From assembly GCF_000025965.1 (NCBI RefSeq), contig NC_006513.1:4209400-4273399 (forward strand): a stretch of DNA of 64,000 nucleotides, given 5' to 3'. The notes below the pieces were generated by a model. The model made no database searches and had not been told where the DNA came from. It saw only the letters and a list, made by a program, of their open reading frames with translations. The stretch's first letter is position 1; every line of letters begins with the position of its first letter. The stretch is from Aromatoleum aromaticum EbN1. Lineage in GTDB: Bacteria; Pseudomonadota; Gammaproteobacteria; Burkholderiales; Rhodocyclaceae. Positions 47,069 to 56,050 of this stretch are shown one piece after another. The position numbers and the translations under genes are program-made.

Positions 47069-47299
47069 ATGGTTTACGCCCGCGTCTTCCGCTCCGGCAA
47101 CAGCCAGGCGGTCCGCCTGCCGAAGGAGTTTCGGCTCGATACGGACCGGGTCGAAATCTTCCGCCGCGGCGATGAAATCGTGCTGCGCGAACTGCCCGGC
47201 AATGCGGCCGCGATTTTCGATGCGCTAATCGAGCTGCCCGTCAACTTCATGTCTGAAGGGCGCAACGATGTCGCGCCACAGGAGCGGGAGGCGCTCTGA
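47069..47299 (+). CDS. vapB: VapB-type antitoxin
   Basis: 76 residues. The N-terminal AbrB/MazE-like DNA-binding segment ARVFRSGNSQAVRLPKEFRLDTDRVEIFRRGD is typical of VapB antitoxins. The C-terminal 30 residues would wrap the toxin. ATG follows CGAGGAGCGCATC. The toxin gene begins directly at the next base after the stop. An AT-rich stretch before it (about 47028-47055) contains the repeated TGTATATA/TGTATGTA, a probable promoter and autoregulatory operator. Confidence 0.9.
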   Translation: MVYARVFRSGNSQAVRLPKEFRLDTDRVEIFRRGDEIVLRELPGNAAAIFDALIELPVNFMSEGRNDVAPQEREAL

Positions 47300-47710
47300 A
47301 TGTCGGTCCGCTATTTGCTCGACACGAACATCTGCATCTACATCGCGAAGCACAACCCGCCGGAAGTTCGCCAGCGCTTCGCCCGCCACGCTGCATCCGA
47401 ACTCGCGATGTCCGTCATCACGCTCGGCGAACTGCGCTTCGGCGCGGAGAAGAGCCAGGCCCGCGACAAGGCGCTCGCTGCGATTCAAAGGCTGGAAGCG
47501 ACGGTCCGGATCGCGCCACTGACGGAGTCGGTCGGCGAGCACTACGGCCAGATCCGCGCGAATCTCCAGCACAAGGGCCAACCGATCGGCAACAACGACC
47601 TGTGGCTGGCCGCCCACGCGCGCGCCGAAGGTTGGATCCTCGTGACAAACAACGAACGCGAATTCGTCCGCGTAGAAGGACTGCAAGTCGAAAACTGGGT
47701 AGACCGATAA
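47300..47710 (+). CDS. vapC: VapC-type PIN-domain toxin
   Basis: Probable ribonuclease toxin, 136 residues. The PIN acidic residues are in place: YLLDTNICIYIAK (first Asp), VITLGELRFGAEKS (Glu), and NNDLWLAAHA with the closing LVTNNEREF (Asp/Asn-rich). Typical VapC cleaves tRNA or rRNA and is inhibited by the VapB encoded upstream; the target here is unknown. It is directly coupled to vapB with no gap. Confidence 0.93.
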   Translation: MSVRYLLDTNICIYIAKHNPPEVRQRFARHAASELAMSVITLGELRFGAEKSQARDKALAAIQRLEATVRIAPLTESVGEHYGQIRANLQHKGQPIGNNDLWLAAHARAEGWILVTNNEREFVRVEGLQVENWVDR

Positions 47711-47905
47711 ACACGGGACGCGCAGAGCCAGCAAAGGCCCGCCTTTCACCGGGCGGCCCCTGCTTTTAGCAGTTTTCGATCCAACGAAAAATCCTCAGGC
47801 CGCAAGCCCTCGTCGGACGCGGCCTTTGGTCGAACCAGCAACGCTTGACGTTACCGGCCCGGACCAGCCGGGCGCGGTTTCTTGTCACCGTGAAGCGAGC
47901 AGCGG

Positions 47906-49798
47906 TCAGCCCGCAAGCGCGTTGCGGATCTGCTCCAGCGTGCCCGGATCGTCGATCGTCGTCAGGTCTCCCGGATCACGGCCTTCGGCGAGCGCCTGGA
48001 TCGAGCGGCGCAGCATCTTGCCCGAGCGCGTCTTCGGCAGCCCGGAGATGAAATGCACGCGTCCGGGACGCGCGATCGCACCGAGCAGGGTGTCGACGGT
48101 CTTCATGACATCCTTCTCGAGTTCGGCGCGTTTCTCGGCGGTATCGACGCGAGAGGCGTCCTTGACCACCGCGAAAGCCATCGGCATTTGCCCCTTGAGC
48201 GGATCGGCGACGCCCACCACGGCGACTTCGGCGATCGCCGCGTTCGCCTGGATCGCCTCCTCGATCTCGCGCGTGCCGAGACGGTGGCCGGCAACGTTGA
48301 TGACGTCGTCCATGCGCCCGAGAATCGTGTGGTAGCCGTCTTCGTCCTTGATGCCCCAGTCGGACGACGAGAACACGACCGGGTCCTCGAACAGCGTGAA
48401 ATACGTGCTGACGAAGCGGTCGTCCTGCCCCCACACGGTCGACAGGCAGCCCGGCGGCAACGGCGGGACGACGCCGACGATGCCTTTCTCGTTCGCCCCG
48501 CATTCACTGCCGTCCTCGCGGAAGATGCGCAGATCGTAGCCATACACGGGAAAGCTCGGCGAACCGTACTTGATCGGCGTATCCTCGATACCGCGCACCG
48601 CAGAGAGCATCGGCCAGCCCGTTTCGGTCTGCCAGTAGTTGTCGATGACCGGGATGCCGAGCTCGTCCATGATCCACTTGTGCGTCGTCTCGTCGAGCGG
48701 TTCGCCGGCAAGGAAGAGATGCTTCAGCGACGACAGGTCGTATTTCTTGAGGAAAGCCGGGTCCTGCTTCTTCAGCACGCGCACCGCGGTGGGCGCAGAG
48801 AACATCACGTTGACCTTGTATTTCTCGACGATCTGCCACCAGATCCCCGCGTCCGGGCGTAGCGGCGTGCCTTCATACATGATCGTCGCCATACCGGCGA
48901 GCAGCGGACCGTAGATGATGTAGCTGTGGCCGACGACCCAGCCGATGTCCGAGGTCGCGAACATCGTCTCGCCGGCAAAGCCGGTAAAGATGTGCTTCAT
49001 CGACGACGCGAGCGCGACGGCGTAGCCGCCGGTGTCGCGCTGCACGCCCTTCGGATTGCCGGTGGTGCCGGACGTGTACAGGATGTAGCTCGGCTCGGAG
49101 GATTCGAGCCAGGTCACGGGCACCTTCGCGTCGAGGTGCTTCGCGCGCAGCTCGGCGTAATCGACGTCGCGGCCTTCGACTTTTGAGAAACCCATGTCGA
49201 GCCCGCGGTCCACGATCAGGACTTTCGGCGGCGGGAATTCGGCGATCTTGCACGCTTCATCGACGAGGTGCTTGTATGGTACCGGCTTGCCGTTGCGCAT
49301 GCCGGCGTCCGAACTCACCATCAGCACCGGCTTCGCGTCGTCGATCCGCGTCGCGAGCGAACCCGCGGCAAAGCCGCCGAACACGACCGAGTGAATCGCA
49401 CCGATGCGTGCGCAGGCGAGCATCGCGAACGCCGCTTCGGCGATCATCGGCATGTAGATCAGTACGCGATCGCCCTTGCCGACGCCGAGCTCCTGGTAAA
49501 TCGCGGCCATGCGCTCGACCTCGCGCTGCAACTGCGCAAACGAGTACACCTTCTCCTCGTCGGTCTCGGTCGAGATATATACCAGCGCCCGGTCGTCGGG
49601 GCGCACGGCGACGTGGCGATCCACGGCGTTGTAGCAGAGGTTCGTCTCGCCTCCCTTGAACCATTTCACGAACGGGGGCTGCGAAAAATCGCAGATCTGC
49701 TCGGGCTGCTTGTTCCAGTCGATGAGCCGGGCTTCTTCCGCCCAGAACTCGTCACGGCTGTCGATGGAACGGCGATGAAATTCCTTGTACGTCGTCAT
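47906..49798 (-). CDS. prpE: Propionyl-CoA synthetase (AMP-forming)
   Basis: Activates propionate (or acetate) to its CoA ester via an acyl-adenylate. 630 residues. The N-terminus YKEFHRRSIDSRDEFWAEEA and PPFVKWFKGGETNLCYNAVDRH match PrpE better than Acs. Adenylation motifs: YTSGTTGNPKGVQRD, YWQTETGWP and the C-terminal KTRSGKMLRR with the acetylatable lysine. The ATG at 49798 is best placed behind AGGGAGAGG; another ATG two codons upstream is too close to it. An AcuI-like reductase gene lies upstream on the same strand. Confidence 0.88.
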   Translation of the reverse strand: MTTYKEFHRRSIDSRDEFWAEEARLIDWNKQPEQICDFSQPPFVKWFKGGETNLCYNAVDRHVAVRPDDRALVYISTETDEEKVYSFAQLQREVERMAAIYQELGVGKGDRVLIYMPMIAEAAFAMLACARIGAIHSVVFGGFAAGSLATRIDDAKPVLMVSSDAGMRNGKPVPYKHLVDEACKIAEFPPPKVLIVDRGLDMGFSKVEGRDVDYAELRAKHLDAKVPVTWLESSEPSYILYTSGTTGNPKGVQRDTGGYAVALASSMKHIFTGFAGETMFATSDIGWVVGHSYIIYGPLLAGMATIMYEGTPLRPDAGIWWQIVEKYKVNVMFSAPTAVRVLKKQDPAFLKKYDLSSLKHLFLAGEPLDETTHKWIMDELGIPVIDNYWQTETGWPMLSAVRGIEDTPIKYGSPSFPVYGYDLRIFREDGSECGANEKGIVGVVPPLPPGCLSTVWGQDDRFVSTYFTLFEDPVVFSSSDWGIKDEDGYHTILGRMDDVINVAGHRLGTREIEEAIQANAAIAEVAVVGVADPLKGQMPMAFAVVKDASRVDTAEKRAELEKDVMKTVDTLLGAIARPGRVHFISGLPKTRSGKMLRRSIQALAEGRDPGDLTTIDDPGTLEQIRNALAG

Positions 49799-50122
49799 GA
49801 GCATTCCTCTCCCTTCAAGATTCCCGTCATTTGCGAACGACTTCCAGGCGCTCCTCCGGCTCCCACTCCCCGGACCTCGGGAGCGCCCCGTGACTGCCTT
49901 GTATTTTTCTATTGGCAATGCTGTTCAACTTTCCGTCGCGATGTCGTTTTCCGCACTACCGTCCATTTGGTATTTTTCCAGACGATCGAGCGGGATTCCG
50001 CAACGAAGCCGTGATTCTAGCAACTGCAGCAGCGGAAGCAGCGTGCCAATGACCTGCGGCAGCTGCGACGTGAGCTCGCGCTTTCTCCGGTCCGAAGGCG
50101 ATCGAGAGGCAATCGGGTGCGC
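49799..50122. other. Non-coding gap upstream of prpE
   Basis: 324 bases without a convincing gene. On the minus strand TTGAAC near 49927 with an AT-rich stretch (AAAAATACAAG) about 19 bases downstream could be the prpE promoter, which is weak evidence. I see no clear operator or terminator. Confidence 0.35.
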
Positions 50123-51121
50123 TCAGGCGCCTATCCGCACGACGGTACGGCCTTTCACTTCGCCCCTGATGAAGGCGTCGAATGCACTTGGCAATTCGTC
50201 GAACGCGATGGTGCGTGTAACGGCCGCGAGGTGGCGCGGCTTGAGATCGCTCGCAAGACGCTGCCAGACGCGCTCGCGCGTGGGAAAACTCATGTAGCCG
50301 GAATCGACGCCGAGCAGGCTGACACCGCGCAGGATGAACGGGAACACCGTCGTCTCCAGATGAAAGCTCGCGGCGTTGCCGATGCTCGCGACGGTGCCGG
50401 CCTGCTTCATCGTCGCGAGGATCCAGTGCAGGATCTTTCCGCCGACGTTATCGACCGCGCCGGCCCATTGCGTCGCTTCGAGCGGGCGCACGTTGTCGAA
50501 GTCGATCGTGTTGCGCAGTCGCACCTCGGCGGCGCCGAGCATCCGCAGGTAATCGTCTTCGGCCTCCTTGCCGGTCAGCGCGACGACGTGATAGCCGAGC
50601 CGCGACAGCATGTCGATCGAAAGTCCGCCGACGCCACCCGTCGCACCCGTCACGACCACCGGGCCGCGCTCGGGCGCGAGCCCGTTGTCTTCCATCCGCA
50701 CGATCCCCAGCGCGGCCGTGAAGCCGGCCGTGCCGAGCGCCATCGCTTCGAAGAGATCCAGCCCGTCGGGCAGCGGCACGACCCACTCGGCCGGCACGCG
50801 CGCGTATTCGGCATAACCGCCGTGGTGCGACACGCCGATGTCGAAGCTGGTTGCGATCACCTTGTCGCCGGGGCGGAAACGCGCATCCGCACTTTCCACG
50901 ACTTCGCCGGACAGGTCGATGCCACCGACGCATGGAAAACGCCGGATGATCTTGCCGGCACCCGTCGCGGCGAGCGCGTCCTTGTAGTTGATGCTGGAAT
51001 AATGGACCCGGATCAGCACGTCGCCCGCGTCGAGTTGCTCGCGGGCCAGCGTTGTCATGCGGCTGAAGACTTTCCTGCTTTCGTCCTGATCGATCAGGAA
51101 CGCTTTGAACGGCGCAGTCAC
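50123..51121 (-). CDS. acuI: YhdH/AcuI-family acryloyl-CoA reductase or quinone oxidoreductase
   Basis: NADPH-dependent medium-chain reductase without the zinc ligands of alcohol dehydrogenases. 332 residues from a GTG behind GAGGAG. Signatures: SSINYKDALAATGAGKIIRRFP, GIDLSGEVV, SHHGGYAEYARVPAEWVVPLP, and the nucleotide-binding VVVTGATGGVGGLSIDML. AcuI reduces acryloyl-CoA to propionyl-CoA; the placing beside prpE favours that role, but other YhdH-like quinone reductases look similar. A perfect TATAAT stands about 80 bases upstream. Confidence 0.85.
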   Translation of the reverse strand: MTAPFKAFLIDQDESRKVFSRMTTLAREQLDAGDVLIRVHYSSINYKDALAATGAGKIIRRFPCVGGIDLSGEVVESADARFRPGDKVIATSFDIGVSHHGGYAEYARVPAEWVVPLPDGLDLFEAMALGTAGFTAALGIVRMEDNGLAPERGPVVVTGATGGVGGLSIDMLSRLGYHVVALTGKEAEDDYLRMLGAAEVRLRNTIDFDNVRPLEATQWAGAVDNVGGKILHWILATMKQAGTVASIGNAASFHLETTVFPFILRGVSLLGVDSGYMSFPTRERVWQRLASDLKPRHLAAVTRTIAFDELPSAFDAFIRGEVKGRTVVRIGA

Positions 51122-51198
51122 TTGGGGCAACTCCTCTCGGTTGGGATGCGCAATGAATATGGACGTCACGCTTTCGGACGCCCCGGTTTTTTGGGCCG

Positions 51199-51204
51199 AT
51201 TATA
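51199..51204 (-). promoter_or_regulatory. Consensus -10 box upstream of the AcuI-like gene
   Basis: TATAAT on the minus strand, about 80 bases before the GTG start. No good -35 is seen 17 bases away. Confidence 0.4.
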
Positions 51205-51396
51205 GCCAAATCCCCGGCTCGACTTTTTCACGGTCCGTCCGGCCTATGCACTTGCCACACCCGTTCAGGGGGCCCGCAAGCCGACGAATCGAAGACTCAC
51301 CGCCAACCCATGCCCTCGTTGACACAGCCCTCGATTCGATCGACGTCGATGTCGCATTTCTGTCCGCGCAGAACGTGCCGGTCCTCTCGCACCCCT

Positions 51397-53319
51397 TCAC
51401 CCGCCCGCTCGCGTCTCCAGAGCCTCCCAGCGCGCCAGCGCCTCTTCGATTTCCCGCTCGACGGCATCGAGCCGCTCCTTGATCGGCACGGCTTCCTGCG
51501 GCGCTTCCTGGTACAGCGACGGGTCCGCCAGGCGCGATTGCAGCGCCCCCTGCTCCACCTCCAGCGCCGCAATGCGGTCGGGCAACGCGTCGAGCTCCCT
51601 TTTCTCGTTGAACGACAGTTTGCCGCCCCGCGACGCTGTCGCCGCGGGCGTTTTGGGCGCGGGCGCAGCGCTTTTGGCCTGCGTCGCGGCAAGCCGCGCC
51701 TGCTCCGCGCCGCGCTCCGCTTCGGCCTGCTTGACTCGCTGCCAGTCGGCGTAGCCTCCAGCGTATTCGCCCCAGCGCCCGTCACCTTCGGCCGCGATCA
51801 CTTGGGTCACGACGTTGTCGAGAAACGCACGGTCGTGGCTGACGAGGAACAGCGTGCCTTCGTAGGCGGACAGCAATTCCTCGAGCAGATCGAGGGTCTC
51901 GATGTCGAGGTCGTTGGTCGGTTCGTCGAGCACCAGAACGTTGGCCGGTCGCGCGAACAGCCGGGCGAGCAGCAGCCGGTTGCGCTCGCCGCCGGACAGC
52001 GATTTCACCGGCGAACGCGCACGCTGCGGCGCGAACAGAAAATCGCCGAGGTAACCGATGACGTGCTTGCGCTCGCCGCCGATCTCGACGAAGTCCGAAC
52101 CCGGGCTGATGACCTCGGTGAGCGGCAGCTCGGGGTCGAGTTGCTCGCGCAGCTGGTCGAAGTAGGCGACCATCTGGCGCGTGCCGCGGCGCACTGTCCC
52201 GGCATCCGGGGCGATTTCGCCGAGGATCAGCTTCAGCAGCGTCGTCTTGCCGGCGCCGTTCGGGCCGATCAGGCCGATGCGGTCGCCGCGCAGGATGCGC
52301 GTCGAGAAGTCGCGCACGACGACGCGATCGCCGAAGCGCTTGGTCACGTCGATCAGTTCGGCGACCATCTGGCCGCTCTGCTCGCCTTTGTCGACGGCGA
52401 GCTTCACGTTGCCGAGCCGCTCGCGCCGCGCCGCCCGGTCACGACGCAGCGCCTCGAGCCGCCGCACCCGGCCCTCGTTGCGCGTACGCCGCGCCTCGAC
52501 CCCCTTGCGTATCCACACTTCTTCCTGCGCGAGCACCTTGTCGAATCGCGCGCTCGCTTTCACCTCGGCGTCGAGTTCCTCCGCCTTGCGCCGCTGGTAG
52601 TCGCTGAAACGCCCGGGATAGCTCGCGAGTTTGCCGCGATCGAGCTCGATGATGCGAGTGGCAACGTTGTCGAGAAACACGCGGTCGTGGGTGATCACGA
52701 CGACCGTGCCGCGGAAATCCCGGATCAGCGCTTCGAGCCACAGGATGCCGTCCAGGTCGAGGTGGTTCGTCGGCTCGTCGAGCAACAGCAGATCGGGCTC
52801 GGCGACCAGCGCTCGCGCCAGCGACACGCGCTTGACACCGCCGCCGGACAGGCTCGAAACCAGTGCGTCACCGGGCAGGCCGAGGCGCAGCAGGATCTCA
52901 TCGACCCGCTGGTTGAGCCGCCACGCGTCGGCGGCTTCGACCGCGTGCTGCAGCGCCTCGAGCCGCGCCAACGTCTCTTCACTGGCCGATTCGGCGACGG
53001 CGTGCATCGCCGCGTGATACTCGACCAGAAGGCGCGCAGCATCGCCCAGGCCATCGGCGACCGTCGCGAACACGTCGCGTTCGAGCGGGAAATCGGCCTC
53101 CTGCGGGACGTACGCCACCTTCAGCCCGGACTGCCGCCACACCGACCCGTCATCGAGAGACGACTGCCCGGCCAACACCCGCAGCAGGCTGGATTTGCCC
53201 GAGCCATTTCGGCCGATCAGGGCCACACGCTCGCCCGCGTCGAGCTGGAAGTCCGCATGTGAGAGCAGATCCACGTGCCCATACGCGAGACAGGCGTTGT
53301 CGACAGAAAGCAGCGGCAT
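51397..53319 (-). CDS. uup: ABC-F family ATPase (Uup-like)
   Basis: Soluble duplicated ABC ATPase, 640 residues, acting on ribosomes or nucleic acid. The first ABC domain has Walker A LIGRNGSGKSSLLR, signature LSGGGVKRVSLARAL and Walker B LLLLDEPTNHLDLDGI. The linker is an arginine-rich helical arm (QEEVWIRKGVEARRTRNEGR). The second domain has GPNGAGKTTLLK, LSGGERNRLLLARL and VLVLDEPTNDLDIETL. The C-terminal 80 residues form a coiled coil, the Uup DNA-binding type. The first signature has an extra glycine (SGGGVKR). ATG 53319 is taken; one 30 bases upstream is possible. Confidence 0.93.
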   Translation of the reverse strand: MPLLSVDNACLAYGHVDLLSHADFQLDAGERVALIGRNGSGKSSLLRVLAGQSSLDDGSVWRQSGLKVAYVPQEADFPLERDVFATVADGLGDAARLLVEYHAAMHAVAESASEETLARLEALQHAVEAADAWRLNQRVDEILLRLGLPGDALVSSLSGGGVKRVSLARALVAEPDLLLLDEPTNHLDLDGILWLEALIRDFRGTVVVITHDRVFLDNVATRIIELDRGKLASYPGRFSDYQRRKAEELDAEVKASARFDKVLAQEEVWIRKGVEARRTRNEGRVRRLEALRRDRAARRERLGNVKLAVDKGEQSGQMVAELIDVTKRFGDRVVVRDFSTRILRGDRIGLIGPNGAGKTTLLKLILGEIAPDAGTVRRGTRQMVAYFDQLREQLDPELPLTEVISPGSDFVEIGGERKHVIGYLGDFLFAPQRARSPVKSLSGGERNRLLLARLFARPANVLVLDEPTNDLDIETLDLLEELLSAYEGTLFLVSHDRAFLDNVVTQVIAAEGDGRWGEYAGGYADWQRVKQAEAERGAEQARLAATQAKSAAPAPKTPAATASRGGKLSFNEKRELDALPDRIAALEVEQGALQSRLADPSLYQEAPQEAVPIKERLDAVEREIEEALARWEALETRAGG

Positions 53320-53430
53320 GGTGAAGGACTCATTGGAATGAAAAGCCATTTTACCGGCCTGCTACCATAGCGGCGCATTCGAGCATAATGCGGTGCAACA
53401 TTTTGCAGACAACACCATCGACGAGGCAGC

Positions 53431-55554
53431 ATGGAAGCATTGTTGGGGCGATTCCGCGAAGAACACGACGACGATCTCGCACTGTGGGTCGCGCTGGTCG
53501 ATGAGTTGCGCCCGGCCAAAGCTTCCGACACGCAAGCGGCGATCGCGGCGTTGCGCGGCCTGACGCACACGCTCGCCTCCCGGCACGACCTTGCAGAAGG
53601 CCTGTGCGACGCGCTGATCCGCCTCTTTCGCGAGCGCAAGCAGGTGTCGCTGTACGTCTCGTCCGGCCTGCTCCCGTCGACCGGTTTCTTTTCCGAGACG
53701 GCACACCGCATTTCCGGGCGCCTGCTGCCCGAAGTCGTCGACACCGACTACATGAAGGACGTGCTGAGCGTCGTCTTCCACCGCAAGGACGACGAGGCCT
53801 GGGTCACCGCGATTCCCGATGCGGACTGGGTCGAGTTCCTGCGCAGCGTTTTCGGATCGACTCCGATCCAGCCCGATAGCACTGAAGAAGGTTACGGACT
53901 CCCGCACGCCGCCGCCGAAATCCTCGAGGCGCTGCGGGTGTTGGCGTACCACGTGTCGGCGATTGGGCTGGAGCCCGAGCTGATCCGCGTCGATCCCACG
54001 CTCGAGGAACACGAATCGCCCTTTCTGGCGCAGAACGAAGAACTGCTGGTCTATCTCGACCACTATCGGCGCGCATGGAGGGACGGCACCGAGCTGGTCG
54101 AGGACGAAAAGCACCTGCAGGTCATGCTCGACCAGTGCGACGACGTTGTGCTGCGTATCCGCAAGCGCGCGGCGAAGATCGGCACGAGTCTGGCGCTCAC
54201 GTTCAAGCTCGAACGCCTCCGCCAGCACCTCGGCCGGATCGCCGACCTGTTGTTCCTGCTCCAGCGGCTGCATGCCGAGCGACGCATCGACGCGGTCGCA
54301 ACGCAGATCGTCGGTATCTTCAAGCAGCTGGTGCATGCCGAATGCCGCAAGAACAAGCTCTCCGACTACTGGGGGCAGAACGTCGAGCTGCTGTCGACGC
54401 GCATGACCGAAAGCGCAAGCAAGACCGGCGAGCACTACATCACTTCGACCCGCCGCGAATATTTCGGCATTCTCGGCTCGGCCGCGCTCGGCGGGCTGAT
54501 CATCGCAGTGATGACAGGCCTGAAGATCGTGCTGGGTCGCCAAGGTTTCGCTCCCCTGACCGAGGCCCTGGCGTTTTGCCTCAACTACGGCATCGGCTTT
54601 GTCCTGATCCACATTCTCGGCGGCACGGTCGCGACCAAACAGCCTGCGATGACGGCCAACGCGATCGCCGCTTCGATCGGCGAATCGCAGGGCAAGAACA
54701 GCAACCTCGAGAACCTCGTGGAGCTCATCGCGCGCACCGTGCGCAGCCAGCTTGCCGCAATCCTCGGCAACATCGGCATTGCGATTCCGATGGCGATGCT
54801 GATCGCGATCGGGATCCACTGGCTTACCGGTGATCCGTTCACCGAGCCGGGCAAGGCGCGCGAACTGCTCAGGCAGGTCGATCCGGTCAGCGGCGCGGTC
54901 CTGTTCGCGGCAATCGCCGGTTTCTGCCTGTTCCTGTCCGGGCTGATCGCAGGCTACTACGACAACCTGTCGGCCTACGAACGCATTCCGCAGCGGCTGT
55001 TGCAGCTGCGCTGGCCTCGTCGGCTGTTCAGTGCCGCGCGCATGCAGCGCGTCGCGGCTTATGTCGAGAACAACCTCGGCGCGCTGGCGGCGAATTTCTT
55101 CTTCGGCTTCCTGCTCGGCGGCGTGACGGCACTCGGGGTCCTGTTCGGCCTGCCGCTCGACATCCGCCACATCGCCTTCTCGTCCGCGTACGTCGGCTAC
55201 GCTGCCGTCGGCATAGACTTCACGTTGAGCTGGCAACTCGCGGCGCTGTCGGCAGCCGGCATCGCGCTCATCGGACTCACGAACCTCGGAGTGAGCTTCG
55301 CGCTGACCCTCTACGTCGCGCTGCGCGCGCGCCGCATCACCTTCGCGCAGGGGCGCGAACTGGGGAAAATGATCGTCCGGCGCTTCGTCTCGCGCCCCCG
55401 CGACTTCCTGCTACCGCCTCCCTCGACGGGGCAGGCCGAAGAGCAGAATGGAGAAGCTTCGCTTCCCCAGCGCGAACCGCACAATGGCCACGTCAACCAC
55501 AAAATCCACGGAAACGGCAAAGGCGTGCTTGGTCACCGGCGCTCGAACGGCTAG
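53431..55554 (+). CDS. Gcr-type 'site-specific recombinase' membrane protein
   Basis: 707 residues. Family members carry the label site-specific recombinase (Gcr), but the sequence is that of a membrane protein. A soluble N-terminal half (to about residue 340) is followed by seven or so membrane segments (SAALGGLIIAVMTGLKIVL, GIGFVLIHILGGTVATKQPAMTANAIAAS, NFFFGFLLGGVTALGVLFGLPL). There is no recombinase catalytic motif. The start lies 25 bases after a purine-poor stretch and the leader is short. True function unknown. It is the last ordinary chromosomal gene before the prophage. Confidence 0.8.
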   Translation: MEALLGRFREEHDDDLALWVALVDELRPAKASDTQAAIAALRGLTHTLASRHDLAEGLCDALIRLFRERKQVSLYVSSGLLPSTGFFSETAHRISGRLLPEVVDTDYMKDVLSVVFHRKDDEAWVTAIPDADWVEFLRSVFGSTPIQPDSTEEGYGLPHAAAEILEALRVLAYHVSAIGLEPELIRVDPTLEEHESPFLAQNEELLVYLDHYRRAWRDGTELVEDEKHLQVMLDQCDDVVLRIRKRAAKIGTSLALTFKLERLRQHLGRIADLLFLLQRLHAERRIDAVATQIVGIFKQLVHAECRKNKLSDYWGQNVELLSTRMTESASKTGEHYITSTRREYFGILGSAALGGLIIAVMTGLKIVLGRQGFAPLTEALAFCLNYGIGFVLIHILGGTVATKQPAMTANAIAASIGESQGKNSNLENLVELIARTVRSQLAAILGNIGIAIPMAMLIAIGIHWLTGDPFTEPGKARELLRQVDPVSGAVLFAAIAGFCLFLSGLIAGYYDNLSAYERIPQRLLQLRWPRRLFSAARMQRVAAYVENNLGALAANFFFGFLLGGVTALGVLFGLPLDIRHIAFSSAYVGYAAVGIDFTLSWQLAALSAAGIALIGLTNLGVSFALTLYVALRARRITFAQGRELGKMIVRRFVSRPRDFLLPPPSTGQAEEQNGEASLPQREPHNGHVNHKIHGNGKGVLGHRRSNG

Positions 55555-55564
55555 AATTGCGCGC

Positions 55565-55640
55565 TCTCCTCGTAGTTCAATGGGAGGAATGCAGGCGCAA
55601 TGCCTGTATCTACGCGGTTTCTGTTCTTGCTATAGCAAAT
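55565..55640 (+). other. tRNA-like remnant at the prophage edge
   Basis: CGTAGTTCAATGG is typical of the D-arm of glycine or tryptophan tRNAs, and GCAGG/CCTGT can form an anticodon-like stem. The 7-base loop lacks U33, there is no TTC-type T-loop and the acceptor stem does not pair. It is not a working tRNA, but may be an attachment-site remnant or half of a tRNA gene broken by integration. Confidence 0.3.
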
Positions 55641-55808
55641 ACGTAGCAACCTGAAAAATCCAGCCGCCGATCACGGCGCTGCAGACGTTTGCACGCCAGG
55701 GCGACGCGAGACCAGCCGCAACCACCCATGAGTACGGGGTCCTCACATCCTGACCTCCCGACAGCGCTCTGCCAGAATACTGTTCAAATGTTCAGTACCG
55801 GAGCCCCA

Positions 55809-56027
55809 GTGAAGAAAGTCCGCCTCTACGCCTGCCGGCAGTTCGACGTGACGACGCTGAAGTGGTCGACGGGCCGGTACAAATACACGCTCGATGAGAT
55901 CGCATCATTCCCGTATGCCGAGCCGATCATGGATGACTGGGAAGACGTCGATCGGCCGGACGACGACGATCTGCGCCAGAACTCTACAGGCGGCTTGATG
56001 CGCGGGCTTGGGGATCGGGGGCGGTAG
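55809..56027 (+). CDS. Small hypothetical protein at the prophage edge
   Basis: 72 residues from a GTG with CCGGAG six bases upstream; an ATG at 55788 or 55689 would lengthen it. The sequence KKVRLYACRQFDVTTLKWS and the acidic SFPYAEPIMDDWEDVDRPDDDD look like a real small protein. It reads toward the phage lysis genes, on the opposite strand. I do not recognise a family. Confidence 0.5.
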   Translation: MKKVRLYACRQFDVTTLKWSTGRYKYTLDEIASFPYAEPIMDDWEDVDRPDDDDLRQNSTGGLMRGLGDRGR

Positions 56028-56050
56028 CCGCTACCGCAGGAGGCTGGCCG

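Noticed and set aside
47711-47905. Terminator or gene in the gap after vapC
   Set aside because: GCCCG/CGGGC around an 8-base loop with a distant TTTT is weak, and no open frame with a start signal was found.
53431-55554. Gcr-type protein as the integrase of the prophage
   Set aside because: Despite the family name, it has membrane helices and no tyrosine or serine recombinase motif, and such genes occur widely away from phages.
55565-55640. A functional tRNA gene
   Set aside because: There is no U33, no T-loop consensus and no paired acceptor stem.
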